Assembly (NCBI GenBank): GCA_945901195.1
Contig: CAMDKB010000268.1
Location: 1-6,460 of the forward strand
Source of the DNA: Rhizobium sp. Q54
GTDB taxonomy: Bacteria; Pseudomonadota; Alphaproteobacteria; Rhizobiales; Beijerinckiaceae
Length of the DNA stretch: 6,460 nt
Direction: 5' to 3'
Shown here: in pieces, positions 1 to 6,314 of the stretch
Layout: every line of letters starts with the position of its first letter
Numbering within the stretch: the first letter of the stretch is position 1
Translations under genes and position numbers: made by a program
The notes under the pieces: model-generated
Told to the model about the DNA's origin: nothing
Seen by the model: only the letters and a program-made list of their open reading frames with translations
Databases searched by the model: none

Positions 1-873
1 CTTGAGTTTGAGGCTATCGCGCATCGCCTCTTGGCGCGCCTTGGCGGCGTCCCAGAGCGCCGCGTCGACGATCCGCAGCTGCGGCACGTCCTGCTTCTCC
101 CACAAATGGGGCGGGTTTGGCCGGGCAATGCGCTTGCCGGTTTGCGGGTCCTTCACATAGGCGCAGCGGTTCCATTCAAGCGCGCCGCGGTAGAGCGCAT
201 TGTTGAGCACGCCGGTGCCGCGCGCGTTCTGGCCGCGGATCGTCGTGTTCGACCACGCCCGTCCGCCGGGACCAGCCACGCCCTCGCGGTTGAGCCGGCG
301 CGCGATGACCTCCGGGCTTTCGCCGGCGGCGAACTCGCGGAAGATGCGGCGCACCACGACCGCCTCTTGCTCGTCGATCTCGCGGTCGCCCGCCTGCGCG
401 CCGTCTTTGGGCAGCCGGTAGCCATAGGCGAGGCCGCCGGCGCTCTTGCCCTTCAGCACGCGCCCCAACTGGCCGCGGCGGGTCTTCTCGCCCAGATCCT
501 TGATCGCCATCTGCGCCATCATGCCCATCACCGCGACATGGATCTGGGTGATCTCGCCCAGCGTCGGGGTAAACAGCTTCACCCCGTGAAACGCCAGCCG
601 GTCCTGCAGGTCAGCCGTGTCGGCAAGGCGTCGCCCCAAGCGATCGACCGCCTCGCAGATCACCGCCTCAAAGCCCCGTCGTCCGGCGTCAGCCAGAAGC
701 TTCTGGAACCCCGGACGGAACCGGCTTGCCCCGCTCAGCGCCGCGTCCGAATAGGTCTCGACAATGCTCCAGCCTCGCTCCGCCGCATACCGCCTGCAGA
801 CCTCGACCTGGTCGCCGATCGAGGCAGCGCTTTGCAGGTCCGATGAATAGCGGGCGTAGATGACTGCGCGCAT
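1..873 (-). CDS. Large serine recombinase (N-terminal 291 residues; runs off the left edge)
   Basis: The gene encodes a DNA-cutting and rejoining recombinase of the large serine (resolvase/invertase) family. Seen in the sequence: it opens MRAVIYARYSSDLQ, the YxRxSxxxQ signature with the expected nucleophile Ser10 and neighbouring Arg8. DRLGRR (residues 77-82) supplies the arginines of the active-site helix. Residues 1-150 fit the resolvase catalytic domain. Residues about 160-275 (IDEQEAVVVRRIFREFAAG, then a helical stretch ending NNALYRGALEWNR) fit the recombinase DNA-binding domain of large serine recombinases. The zinc-ribbon and coiled-coil part expected in a 500-560-residue member would lie to the left of the window. 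The frame is open to base 1. ATG at 873 is chosen because AAGGA lies 8 bases upstream and because it overlaps the previous gene's stop as TGATG. It is the last of three co-oriented recombinase genes, so translational coupling is likely. No defect is visible in the part present. Confidence 0.93.
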   Translation of the reverse strand, partial: MRAVIYARYSSDLQSAASIGDQVEVCRRYAAERGWSIVETYSDAALSGASRFRPGFQKLLADAGRRGFEAVICEAVDRLGRRLADTADLQDRLAFHGVKLFTPTLGEITQIHVAVMGMMAQMAIKDLGEKTRRGQLGRVLKGKSAGGLAYGYRLPKDGAQAGDREIDEQEAVVVRRIFREFAAGESPEVIARRLNREGVAGPGGRAWSNTTIRGQNARGTGVLNNALYRGALEWNRCAYVKDPQTGKRIARPNPPHLWEKQDVPQLRIVDAALWDAAKARQEAMRDSLKLK

Positions 874-1997
874 CAGAGGGGTCCTTGTGTGGCGGTATCA
901 GGCGGCTCGTCCATCCATTCAGCCAGAGCGGCGGAATGCCTTTTGGCCGCGTCAATGTGGAGCGCGTGGTTGTAATGCCGGTTCGCGATCTCCGGATCTG
1001 CATGACCCAGAATCGATCCCGTGATCCGGGCGTCCTCGGGATTGTGCCGCACGAGGGTTGTGACGTCGATATCCCGGAACCAGTGCGGCGGGATAGGCTT
1101 GCCAAAAGCCTCCTTCGTCCTGCGGCGGAAGACATTATGCAGGGAGCGCTCGGCGAGTTCCGTGCCGTCCCGCGAGATCCAGAGCGCATCGGTCTGGATG
1201 TGCTTGGCCTTGCCGGAGGTCGTGAGCAACACCGGACGGTAGGTCTCGATATAATGCCGCAGGCCGTCCACGAGATGGGGCGTGAGAGGCGCCTCAAGGG
1301 ACTTCTTGCCCTTGGTCTCCTTGGCTCCAAAGGTGAGAGCGCCGCTGCCCTCGTCCAGAAAGAGATGGCGACCGATCGTGATGGCGGCGAAGTTCTTGAT
1401 CCGGAACGGCCGACGGATCAGCGTCACAATGGCAATCCCGTCGCGATAGAGCAGCGCGCGTTCGATCTTGGTGACGCCGGCAGGGTTTTTGCGGCTTTTG
1501 GCTGGCAGATTTTGCGCTGCGTGCATGAGGCCAAGCCCCAGCTCCTCAATCTGCCAGGCCATCTTGATGCGCTCCAGCTTGTTGCGGCTTGGAATGGCGT
1601 CCTGGCGCAGGTTATCGAAGCCGATCTTCAGCCAGTCCCAAGTGGACAGGTGGAGGTGGGGCGTCATGACGCGCACCGCATCATAGAGTTCCTGGGCGCG
1701 GTTGTAGGGCGTCCAGCCGGTGTTTGTTTCCTCGACATCGCCCAGATAGGCGTCCACCCGCTCGCGCGTGACGAGGGCCTCGGGGGTCGTCTCCTGAAGG
1801 GAATATCCCTTCTCGATATGCCAGCCGAGCCAGACGCCCCAGCCTTTTGCTGTCTTGCGGACGCTGTGGGGGCGCCACTGGGCCGCAAGGCCAGAGGGCT
1901 TGAAGAGCGCCCCGACCTGGAGCGCCTTCGCCCAGCGCTCCTGGTGAGCCGCAGGCCAGAGAGTGAGGGGCAGGGAGTGGGGCTTGAACGCTATGAT
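873..1997 (-). CDS. Tyrosine site-specific recombinase, second gene of the trio (non-canonical start)
   Basis: The gene encodes a phage-integrase-type tyrosine recombinase of about 374 residues. Catalytic residues, numbered from the GTG at 1757: Arg119 (PFRIKN), a lysine in the KETKGKK loop, His225 and Arg228 (HWFR), His252 (LGH) and the nucleophile Tyr262 (RHYNHA). All are present, so the C-terminal catalytic domain looks functional. The first ATG/GTG/TTG in frame is GTG 1757, but clearly protein-like sequence (for example QWRPHSVRKTAKGWG and TPEALVTRERVDAYL) continues upstream for about 80 codons and completes the N-terminal core-binding region. A good ribosome site, AAGGGAG (2011-2005), sits 7 bases before ATC 1997 and 10 before ATA 1994, right at the stop of the preceding gene. 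I therefore place the start at or near 1997 and infer a rare start codon, or a start lost by mutation. Automatic annotation would probably report only 873-1757. The stop overlaps the start of the serine recombinase by one base. Confidence 0.85.
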   Translation of the reverse strand: MIAFKPHSLPLTLWPAAHQERWAKALQVGALFKPSGLAAQWRPHSVRKTAKGWGVWLGWHIEKGYSLQETTPEALVTRERVDAYLGDVEETNTGWTPYNRAQELYDAVRVMTPHLHLSTWDWLKIGFDNLRQDAIPSRNKLERIKMAWQIEELGLGLMHAAQNLPAKSRKNPAGVTKIERALLYRDGIAIVTLIRRPFRIKNFAAITIGRHLFLDEGSGALTFGAKETKGKKSLEAPLTPHLVDGLRHYIETYRPVLLTTSGKAKHIQTDALWISRDGTELAERSLHNVFRRRTKEAFGKPIPPHWFRDIDVTTLVRHNPEDARITGSILGHADPEIANRHYNHALHIDAAKRHSAALAEWMDEPPDTATQGPL

Positions 1998-3385
1998 CAG
2001 GCCACTCCCTTCGGCGGCATCATGTAGGAATCGATGATCGCGTCAAAGCGGGTGAAGGCGTCGCGATGCTCAAGCCCGGTGTAGAACAGGGTGGTGGTGC
2101 GGATCGATTTGTGGCCCAGCAGGCGGCGCACCGTCTCGTAATCGCCGGCGTGGCGCTTCAGATAGATGAAGGCCGCCAGATGGCGGAAGAGATGCAGGTT
2201 CAGGTGGATCCCCAGATGCTCCTTGATGAAGCGCGGGATCTGGGCGCCAAGTTCGGTCTCCGTCTTCTGGCGCGCCGTGCGGGAGATGAACAGCGCATGG
2301 GTCTCCTTCTGCAGCAGGAGAGGCCTGTAGACCTTCAAGTAAAGATCCAGCAGCTGGATGGTCCCCAGGGGGAGGGGATATTCGAGATTGATCCGGTTCT
2401 TCACCTCATGGTCGGGGAACACCAGGTAGCAATTGGTGTCGCTGATGCGGTGAAGATGCTTGGTGAGGTCGATGGCCGCGAGGTTCTTGGCGCGCACGGG
2501 CGCCACCAGCAGCAGCGCGACAGCAAGAGCTGACTGCACCACAATAGCCTCGCCGAGGGTCGGCTGCTGAGGGTGCAGAGCAGCGAGGGTGTTGGAGGGC
2601 AAATTGACCAGACGGCGGATGTTGCTGTCGTCGGTGAAGGCGCGCAGCTTGGTGCGGTTGCTGTCCACCATGCCGTCATTCTTCTCCCGGAACGCGCGCT
2701 CGGCCTCCTTCAGCAGATCCAGAATGTCGCCGTCGCACTGGGCCCAGTCCTTGGCGATCCCCTTGAGCAGGCGAATGCGGTTGTAATTGTGCCCGCATTC
2801 CGCGCCGGCACCCTCCGCCCACATCTCGCCCAGAATGGCGTCGAGCGCCGGCTTGGCGAGAAGATCCTTCAGGCCGACGAGATCCTCGATCGCCCATCCG
2901 CGCTTGGCCAGCATGGTGACGATTTGCAGGACCTTCTGCTGGACATCCATTTTGGTCTTGGGGCTGCGCGGGCCCTTGCGGCGCGGCGTGAAGCGGCCCC
3001 CGTTCGACGAGCGGTTCATGAAGCCGGCCAGATCCTCCTGAAAGCTTGCAGGCAGGGCGGACAGCAAAACCGAGGGGTTCTTGCGGCGGCTGACGACGCT
3101 CAGCTCGAAAGTGGGCCAGCCCGGGCACGTCCGCACGCAGGCGTTCCAGATGAGCTTGATGGTGCGGATCAGCTGGACGGGACGGGGCAGCATCTTGGCC
3201 TTGGCGGCGCTCTCAAGCTCGACCAGCAAGGAATCGTCGACCTGAGAGGGCTCGATCCCGCGGCTGGAGGCGTAGGACGCGAGCACGCGCATGTTGCTCA
3301 GCTTGTGCTTTCCCTCGACCGCGAGGAGCGTGCTGCTCCAGGCGTCAGTGAGGGGGGCGAAGAGGGGATTGAAGGGGCGTGCCAT
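1997..3385 (-). CDS. Tyrosine site-specific recombinase, first gene of the trio
   Basis: A 462-residue phage-integrase-family recombinase that would cleave and rejoin DNA through a tyrosine-DNA link. Visible catalytic residues, numbered from ATG 3385: Arg298 (APVRAKN), Lys329 (DHEVKN), His398 and Arg401 (HLFRHL), His425 (LLGHKS) and Tyr435 (LFYTG), so the pentad is complete. The N-terminal ~270 residues are helical and longer than in ordinary phage integrases. They include a basic patch, GGRFTPRRKGPRSPKTK, that could bind DNA. ATG 3385 is preferred over TTG 3421 because AGGAG lies 5 bases upstream and MARPFNPLF is a natural opening. It heads the three-gene operon, and its stop (1999-1997) abuts the second recombinase. 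The Arg-box neighbourhood (VRAKNLAAIDLTKHL) resembles that of the second enzyme (FRIKNFAAITIGRHL), suggesting the two are ancient paralogues that act as a pair. Confidence 0.93.
   Translation of the reverse strand: MARPFNPLFAPLTDAWSSTLLAVEGKHKLSNMRVLASYASSRGIEPSQVDDSLLVELESAAKAKMLPRPVQLIRTIKLIWNACVRTCPGWPTFELSVVSRRKNPSVLLSALPASFQEDLAGFMNRSSNGGRFTPRRKGPRSPKTKMDVQQKVLQIVTMLAKRGWAIEDLVGLKDLLAKPALDAILGEMWAEGAGAECGHNYNRIRLLKGIAKDWAQCDGDILDLLKEAERAFREKNDGMVDSNRTKLRAFTDDSNIRRLVNLPSNTLAALHPQQPTLGEAIVVQSALAVALLLVAPVRAKNLAAIDLTKHLHRISDTNCYLVFPDHEVKNRINLEYPLPLGTIQLLDLYLKVYRPLLLQKETHALFISRTARQKTETELGAQIPRFIKEHLGIHLNLHLFRHLAAFIYLKRHAGDYETVRRLLGHKSIRTTTLFYTGLEHRDAFTRFDAIIDSYMMPPKGVA
2005..2011 (-). promoter_or_regulatory. 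Ribosome binding site for the second tyrosine recombinase
   Basis: AAGGGAG on the minus strand, inside the last codons of the first recombinase. It lies 4 bases from CTG 2000, 7 from ATC 1997 and 10 from ATA 1994. There is no ATG, GTG or TTG in reach, so the site marks where translation should begin even though the start codon is unusual. Confidence 0.5.
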
Positions 3386-3390
3386 GGTGT

Positions 3391-3395
3391 CTCCT
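3391..3395 (-). promoter_or_regulatory. Ribosome binding site deciding the start of the first tyrosine recombinase
   Basis: AGGAG on the minus strand, followed by five bases (ACACC) and ATG 3385. It argues for ATG 3385 over the in-frame TTG 36 bases further upstream. Confidence 0.65.
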
Positions 3396-3422
3396 ATACC
3401 TGATGATAGTCCTATGTTCAAG

Positions 3423-3452
3423 GCTATAATCGGTGATGAAGTTGCAAGTCGA
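3423..3452 (-). promoter_or_regulatory. Possible sigma-70-like promoter for the recombinase operon
   Basis: On the minus strand TCGACT (3452-3447) and TATAGC (3428-3423) are separated by 18 bases, with moderate agreement to the -35 and -10 consensus. A rival pair, TTGAAC with TATAGG 17 bases later, ends at 3393 and would give an almost leaderless transcript. The gap is richer in A and T than the genes on either side, as expected of a promoter region. Neither reading is strong. Confidence 0.25.
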
Positions 3453-3477
3453 TTTGATTACTGACAATAAAATCAAC
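3448..3477. repeat. Imperfect inverted repeat upstream of the recombinase operon
   Basis: The arms gtcgattt (3448-3455) and aaatcaac (3470-3477) pair at 7 of 8 positions around a 14-base spacer. The repeat lies in the 165-base AT-rich gap just upstream of the first recombinase. It could be an operator, a recombinase-binding site or an attachment core. Its length alone does not exclude chance. Confidence 0.35.
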
Positions 3478-3496
3478 TTACTAGGCTCACAAACGC

Positions 3497-3514
3497 GGCC
3501 AAAAGCCGGTGGCC
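3497..3514 (-). terminator. Weak hairpin after the 79-residue gene
   Basis: GGCCA/TGGCC (five base pairs, 8-base loop) lies about 40 bases past the stop of the small gene on the minus strand, followed by a short GCGTTTGT. It is a poor factor-independent terminator with no real T-run. It might separate the small gene from the recombinase operon, but it could equally be chance. Confidence 0.15.
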
Positions 3515-3550
3515 CAAGAAAGGAAAGTAATCATATTTTGGAGGTGAGGG

Positions 3551-3790
3551 CTATTCATCGCCACCCTCCGCACGAGCGGCGTCGCGGGCCACCTGACGCC
3601 CGAGAAGGCGCGCCAAAGCACCCAGCGCGGCCAGGCTCTCAGGCGTCAGATGGGGGAGATCAGGCTGGTCAGATCCGTCAACCGCGGCCGACGCGACCGC
3701 AAACCCACGATCCTTCGTGCTCGCCGAAACGGCCGGGAGGTTCGTGGTGGGGTCGAGCGCGCCGCAAGTGGCTTTCGGGTGCCGAGACAT
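3551..3790 (-). CDS. Small hypothetical protein, 79 residues, upstream of the recombinase trio
   Basis: Function unknown. The codons end mostly in G or C, as in real genes of this GC-rich DNA, and the frame is open with a clear ATG at 3790, although no good ribosome site precedes it. The N-terminal half (about 1-45) is low in order (Ser, Ala, Thr, Pro). The C-terminal half, DLPHLTPESLAALGALARLL followed by GRQVARDAARAE, is a strongly predicted amphipathic helix pair. The size, the helical tail and the position just ahead of the recombinases resemble small accessory or DNA-binding factors of integration modules, but this is inference from context. The overlapping plus-strand frame across the same bases is judged a shadow. 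The 165-base gap to the recombinase operon suggests separate transcription or a shared leader. Confidence 0.6.
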   Translation of the reverse strand: MSRHPKATCGALDPTTNLPAVSASTKDRGFAVASAAVDGSDQPDLPHLTPESLAALGALARLLGRQVARDAARAEGGDE

Positions 3791-3815
3791 GGCGCGACGC
3801 TAGGCGCAGCGGGCC

Positions 3816-3845
3816 CGGGTTATTGGCGTAAACCCGTTTTGTTTT
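3816..3845 (+). terminator. Hairpin plus T-run, possible plus-strand terminator
   Basis: The stem CGGGTT (3816-3821) pairs with AACCCG (3831-3836) around a 9-base loop, followed by TTTTGTTTT (3837-3845). The shape is that of a factor-independent terminator on the plus strand. No plus-strand gene feeds into it, so it may be a leftover of an earlier arrangement, a barrier to antisense transcription into the 238-residue gene, or an element boundary. Confidence 0.35.
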
Positions 3846-3856
3846 AGTTCACGAAG

Positions 3857-4570
3857 CTAATTCGCGTCTTCAGGCAGCTTTGGTACCTGCTCCCAATACC
3901 GTCTCAGCGCCTGTTCCGGCTTTAGGCTGGTTGTCCAATTGAAGACATGCCGAACCAGCTCTCCAAAGCCCTTTTCGGTTTTTCGGCCGCGCTTTGGCAA
4001 TTCGCCAGTCGCGTAAAGCCAGTCAAACACCAGATAGGTGACGAGACGTAATTCGTCATCGCCGGGAGGACGGCCACCAGAGGAGCCGTCGTCCAAACCC
4101 CGAGTGACCCCCAGAATGGTTGGCTCAAACTCCGCAGGCGTGTTTCCTTTGATGTAACCACCTTCAGCAAGTAACCTCGGCAGGCGCCGCAATAGCTGTT
4201 TTTTGCCCATCCGTTCGATGTATGGGAAGGGGTCGCAGTCGGATTCGAGATTAAATGATCGCGGCCAAAGACGCGCCGCGCTGCGCCGAAGGTGGTAACG
4301 CGATGCATAAGGAAGCGACTTGAAGCGGCCGCGAATTTGGCGGATTGGCGGATCGCTTTCCTGGAGCAGGTTCCAGATACCTTTTAGGTGATTATGTTGT
4401 TCCCGCACCGGTGGCGCATCGGATTTCTCAGCTTCCCATAAAGCCACAGTGTCAAAAACCGCGCCGCAAAGCTTTTCCGCAGTCCGGCTTTTTAAAAGAT
4501 TGGCTGAACGGAGTGCGTCACGAATAGCTTCGTCTTTTGCGCTGTCTACGGGGATCATGGAACAGTCCAT
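3857..4570 (-). CDS. Hypothetical protein of unknown function, about 237 residues
   Basis: Not recognised. There is no signal peptide, membrane segment or known catalytic motif, so a soluble cytoplasmic protein is likely. The first ~100 residues are helical and rich in charged residues and end in a basic stretch (YHLRRSAARLWPRSF). A Gly/Pro linker (GSSGGRPPGDDE, about 162-173) leads into a C-terminal helical domain (LRLVTYLVFDWLYATGELPK, then FGELVRHVFNW). Start choice is uncertain: GTG 4573, ATG 4570 and ATG 4558 are all in frame and none has a close ribosome site. An AGGAAAAG lies 18 bases before GTG 4573. Codon use and base composition are less GC-rich than in the recombinase genes, hinting at a different origin. 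It stands alone, between an IS scar and the small gene. It could be cargo of the element or an orphan defence-related gene, but nothing in the sequence proves either. Confidence 0.75.
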   Translation of the reverse strand: MDCSMIPVDSAKDEAIRDALRSANLLKSRTAEKLCGAVFDTVALWEAEKSDAPPVREQHNHLKGIWNLLQESDPPIRQIRGRFKSLPYASRYHLRRSAARLWPRSFNLESDCDPFPYIERMGKKQLLRRLPRLLAEGGYIKGNTPAEFEPTILGVTRGLDDGSSGGRPPGDDELRLVTYLVFDWLYATGELPKRGRKTEKGFGELVRHVFNWTTSLKPEQALRRYWEQVPKLPEDAN

Positions 4571-4649
4571 CACTGGTCGGCCAATATTCTTTTCCTAGTT
4601 ACGCCATACGCGCCTCGGTCAATTTCGGCAATTGTATTGGATTATAGAC

Positions 4650-5030
4650 GGATGCGGCGACGGCGAAGGACTAGCCGACCCGTTCGACGCCCCGGGAGCT
4701 TGTCTTCCGGCGGCTGGCTGCGTAGCCCGGGTGGCGCGTCGCTCATCCATCAATGGCGGAGCGGCGTCCGTTGGAGTTTTGCGTCACATGCGGTCGTACG
4801 TTCATGGCGCGCAATTCATTGACGAATACTTACGGATCATAGCCTTTGGCGGCACCAAGCGTGATGCCCGTTGGGCATCAGGCATGCCTTGACGATCAGG
4901 CCCGCGCGATTCTTCATTCGCAAATGGCCGAGAAAAGCCAGCTTCGCCTCTAGGCTGGCACCCTTGTGGCCCGAGCCGGGCGGCATGAGCGAACCGTTGA
5001 CCCATGCCAAACGCTTTATGGGCCTGAAGC
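4650..5030 (-). pseudogene. Decayed IS5-type transposase, C-terminal half
   Basis: The stretch holds pieces of a DDE transposase of the IS5 group in at least two frames on the minus strand. One frame gives EAKLAFLGHLRMKNRAGLIV (4950-4891), matching the family's AKLCFMGHALMENRxGLIV. After a frameshift a second frame gives AAKGYDP, a TAA at 4832, then NELRAMNVRPHVTQ and GRRSAIDG (to 4746), a TGA at 4745 where an arginine is expected, then RHPGYAAS. These match the conserved KxYD, NVTPHVAQN and GRRSAIDGRTTRHPGYA blocks. Near 5030 a remnant of the FRGxKRSN segment can be traced with further indels, and near 4680 a GVERVG-stop echoes ERVFGW. The 5' part of the gene and both IS ends are missing. 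The remnant abuts the stop of the HNH gene, so the fossil borders the defence operon. The short frames annotated across it are not functional genes. Confidence 0.85.
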
Positions 5031-5894
5031 CTATCTCTTGAAAAGCACATGAAACTGCTTGAACTCCGGTAGGTTCTTCATGTGGGAATGGCCGGGCTGT
5101 GCGGCATGGCACTCTAGGCACAAAACCTTTAGTACCTCGGGGCGGTTGTCTGACTTTCGCTCAAGATGGTGCACATGCAGGAACCGCCGGTGCTTGGATG
5201 CGGAGAAGTCACGCACACATTGCTGGCATCTCCACTTTGCGCCCTCCCGCATCTGGCGACTGACGGCGGGAAAGTCCTTTGTGTAATCATCGATCGGGGC
5301 GTTCTCCCAATCGTACTCGGGCACATCACGATGCAAAGAGCGCGGATATTGCTCAAAGAATTTGGCAGGCGTGAAGTCTGCGACGATGCGCTGGCGTTCT
5401 TCGCGCGCCTGCCCATAGGAATACCCTCCATAGGCTAGGCAGCTCAGGCATGCTTGGCACACGTTGAGTTTTTTCTTCTCCGATCTGACCGCGCCGCCAT
5501 TCATGAAGTTAATTCGAAAAATCCCATCTTTTTCAGCATTCACCACATAACGGATTTTGAACCTTCTCCTCGCCTTCATGTCAGCTATGACCGAGCATGA
5601 CATGAAGTGATACTTTGGAAGCGACGGCTCGCCCTTGAAGAATGAACTGACATCCCGGATATAAACGAGGACCCGGGACCCGTTGACGGCGAACATTCCG
5701 TCCGGCAGTTCCATGATCTCTTCGAAGGCGATCTCAATGCCTTCTCCGCTGATGATTGCCTCATCGAAGTCAGAGGCTCCAGAAAAACTGATCTTCACGA
5801 TCAGGTCCAGTGCAACTCGGGCATCTCTCGGAAGGCCCATCGCTTGTTTCAGGGCCAAAATCCCAGGGTGATCGTCGAAATTCGGTAATTTCAT
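5031..5894 (-). CDS. zorE: HNH endonuclease, probable ZorE effector of a type II Zorya system
   Basis: A 287-residue soluble protein with a C-terminal HNH nuclease. Seen: a zinc pair, Cys223/Cys226 (CQQC) and Cys259/Cys262 (CLEC), frames LHVHHLERKSDN, with His242/His243 and Asn250, and ends in CH (His263). These are the ββα-metal nuclease residues. An extra cysteine cluster, VCQACLSC (146-152), follows an N-terminal domain of about 140 residues that I do not recognise by fold. The start ATG 5894 overlaps the stop of the upstream OmpA-domain gene as ATGA, so the two are translationally coupled. In type II Zorya the order is zorA, zorB, zorE. ZorA and ZorB form a membrane proton-driven complex, and ZorE is the HNH nuclease that attacks invading phage DNA. 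The order, overlap and domains here fit that. The assignment rests on domain and context, not on alignment. A stand-alone HNH protein next to an unrelated OmpA-like gene is the alternative. The C-terminus looks natural despite the IS5 fossil beginning right after it. Confidence 0.75.
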   Translation of the reverse strand: MKLPNFDDHPGILALKQAMGLPRDARVALDLIVKISFSGASDFDEAIISGEGIEIAFEEIMELPDGMFAVNGSRVLVYIRDVSSFFKGEPSLPKYHFMSCSVIADMKARRRFKIRYVVNAEKDGIFRINFMNGGAVRSEKKKLNVCQACLSCLAYGGYSYGQAREERQRIVADFTPAKFFEQYPRSLHRDVPEYDWENAPIDDYTKDFPAVSRQMREGAKWRCQQCVRDFSASKHRRFLHVHHLERKSDNRPEVLKVLCLECHAAQPGHSHMKNLPEFKQFHVLFKR

Positions 5895-6314
5895 TGGGTT
5901 GCCGTCGCTAGCATTTTAGTGAGCCGCTCGTCAGCGTTGAGGCGAACGCGGAACTCAACCCGCTGCGACGCGCGCTGGTCCTCGCTTCCATCCGCCAAAG
6001 CGCGAGGGCGCGAAGAGGAGAGGCCATTTGCTGTAATCTTGCGCCTCATCCAATCCTGATGCGTTGCCACGTCGGGTAGCAACATCGCGTATTCGAGTGT
6101 GCTGCGGGTCCTGCGCTGCGACAATTCCATATTGAAGAAATAAGCATCGATCGCGGTCCGGTTCGTCCAAAGCGACGAGGTATGCCCCTCGATACGAATT
6201 TCTTCGATAGATTCCTTGAAGCGGCTCCCAGTAAGAATGCGCACGTAGCGCGGGATGAAGGAATCCATGATCGCCTTGAATGCAGGACGTAGGGCTGCAT
6301 CGCCCGTCGAAAAC
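5891..6314 (-). pseudogene. zorB: 3' fragment of zorB-like OmpA-domain gene, cut off by an IS3 insertion
   Basis: About 140 residues of the C-terminal OmpA/MotB-type peptidoglycan-binding domain. The sequence runs from FSTGDAALRPAF, the usual first strand and helix of the domain, through EEIRIEGHTSS and FFNMELSQRRTRSTLEYAM, to ASQRVEFRVRLNADERL. In ZorB this periplasmic domain anchors the ZorA-ZorB stator to the cell wall. The canonical TDxxG aspartate is Ser here (EGHTSS), while the LSxxR arginine region is kept. The transmembrane helix and upstream part are absent, because sequence from 6315 upward is the left end of an IS3 element. A frame starting at ATG 6364 joins 17 IS-encoded residues to this domain and would give a soluble, non-exported product. 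The stop overlaps zorE by 4 bases. The rest of zorB, and zorA, would be expected beyond the IS. Confidence 0.75.

Noticed and set aside
31..846. Long plus-strand open frame of 271 codons
   Set aside because: It is the antisense shadow of the serine recombinase, whose minus-strand frame has clear catalytic motifs. It exists because of the high GC content.
885..2027. Plus-strand open frame of 380 codons
   Set aside because: It lies opposite the second tyrosine recombinase. Its translation is Arg/Gly/Leu-rich with no recognisable domain.
1..3385. A classical RIT element (three tyrosine recombinases) or a Tn554-type tnpABC
   Set aside because: The third gene has the serine recombinase YARYSSDLQ motif, so neither label fits.
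2573..3403. Plus-strand open frame of 276 codons
   Set aside because: It is antisense to the first tyrosine recombinase and has no domain signal.
3386..3421. TTG 3421 as start of the first tyrosine recombinase
   Set aside because: ATG 3385 has AGGAG at 5 bases, whereas the extra 12 residues (MNIGLSSGIGDT) lie over the ribosome site and look non-coding.
3433..3831. Plus-strand open frame of 132 codons over the gap and the small gene
   Set aside because: It spans the AT-rich gap and the antisense of the 79-residue gene. Its composition changes abruptly, and the minus frame has better codon use.
4837..5121. Short minus-strand frame of 94 codons as a gene of its own
   Set aside because: Its first third is out-of-frame HNH gene sequence and the rest is IS5 transposase remnant, so it is annotated as part of the pseudogene.
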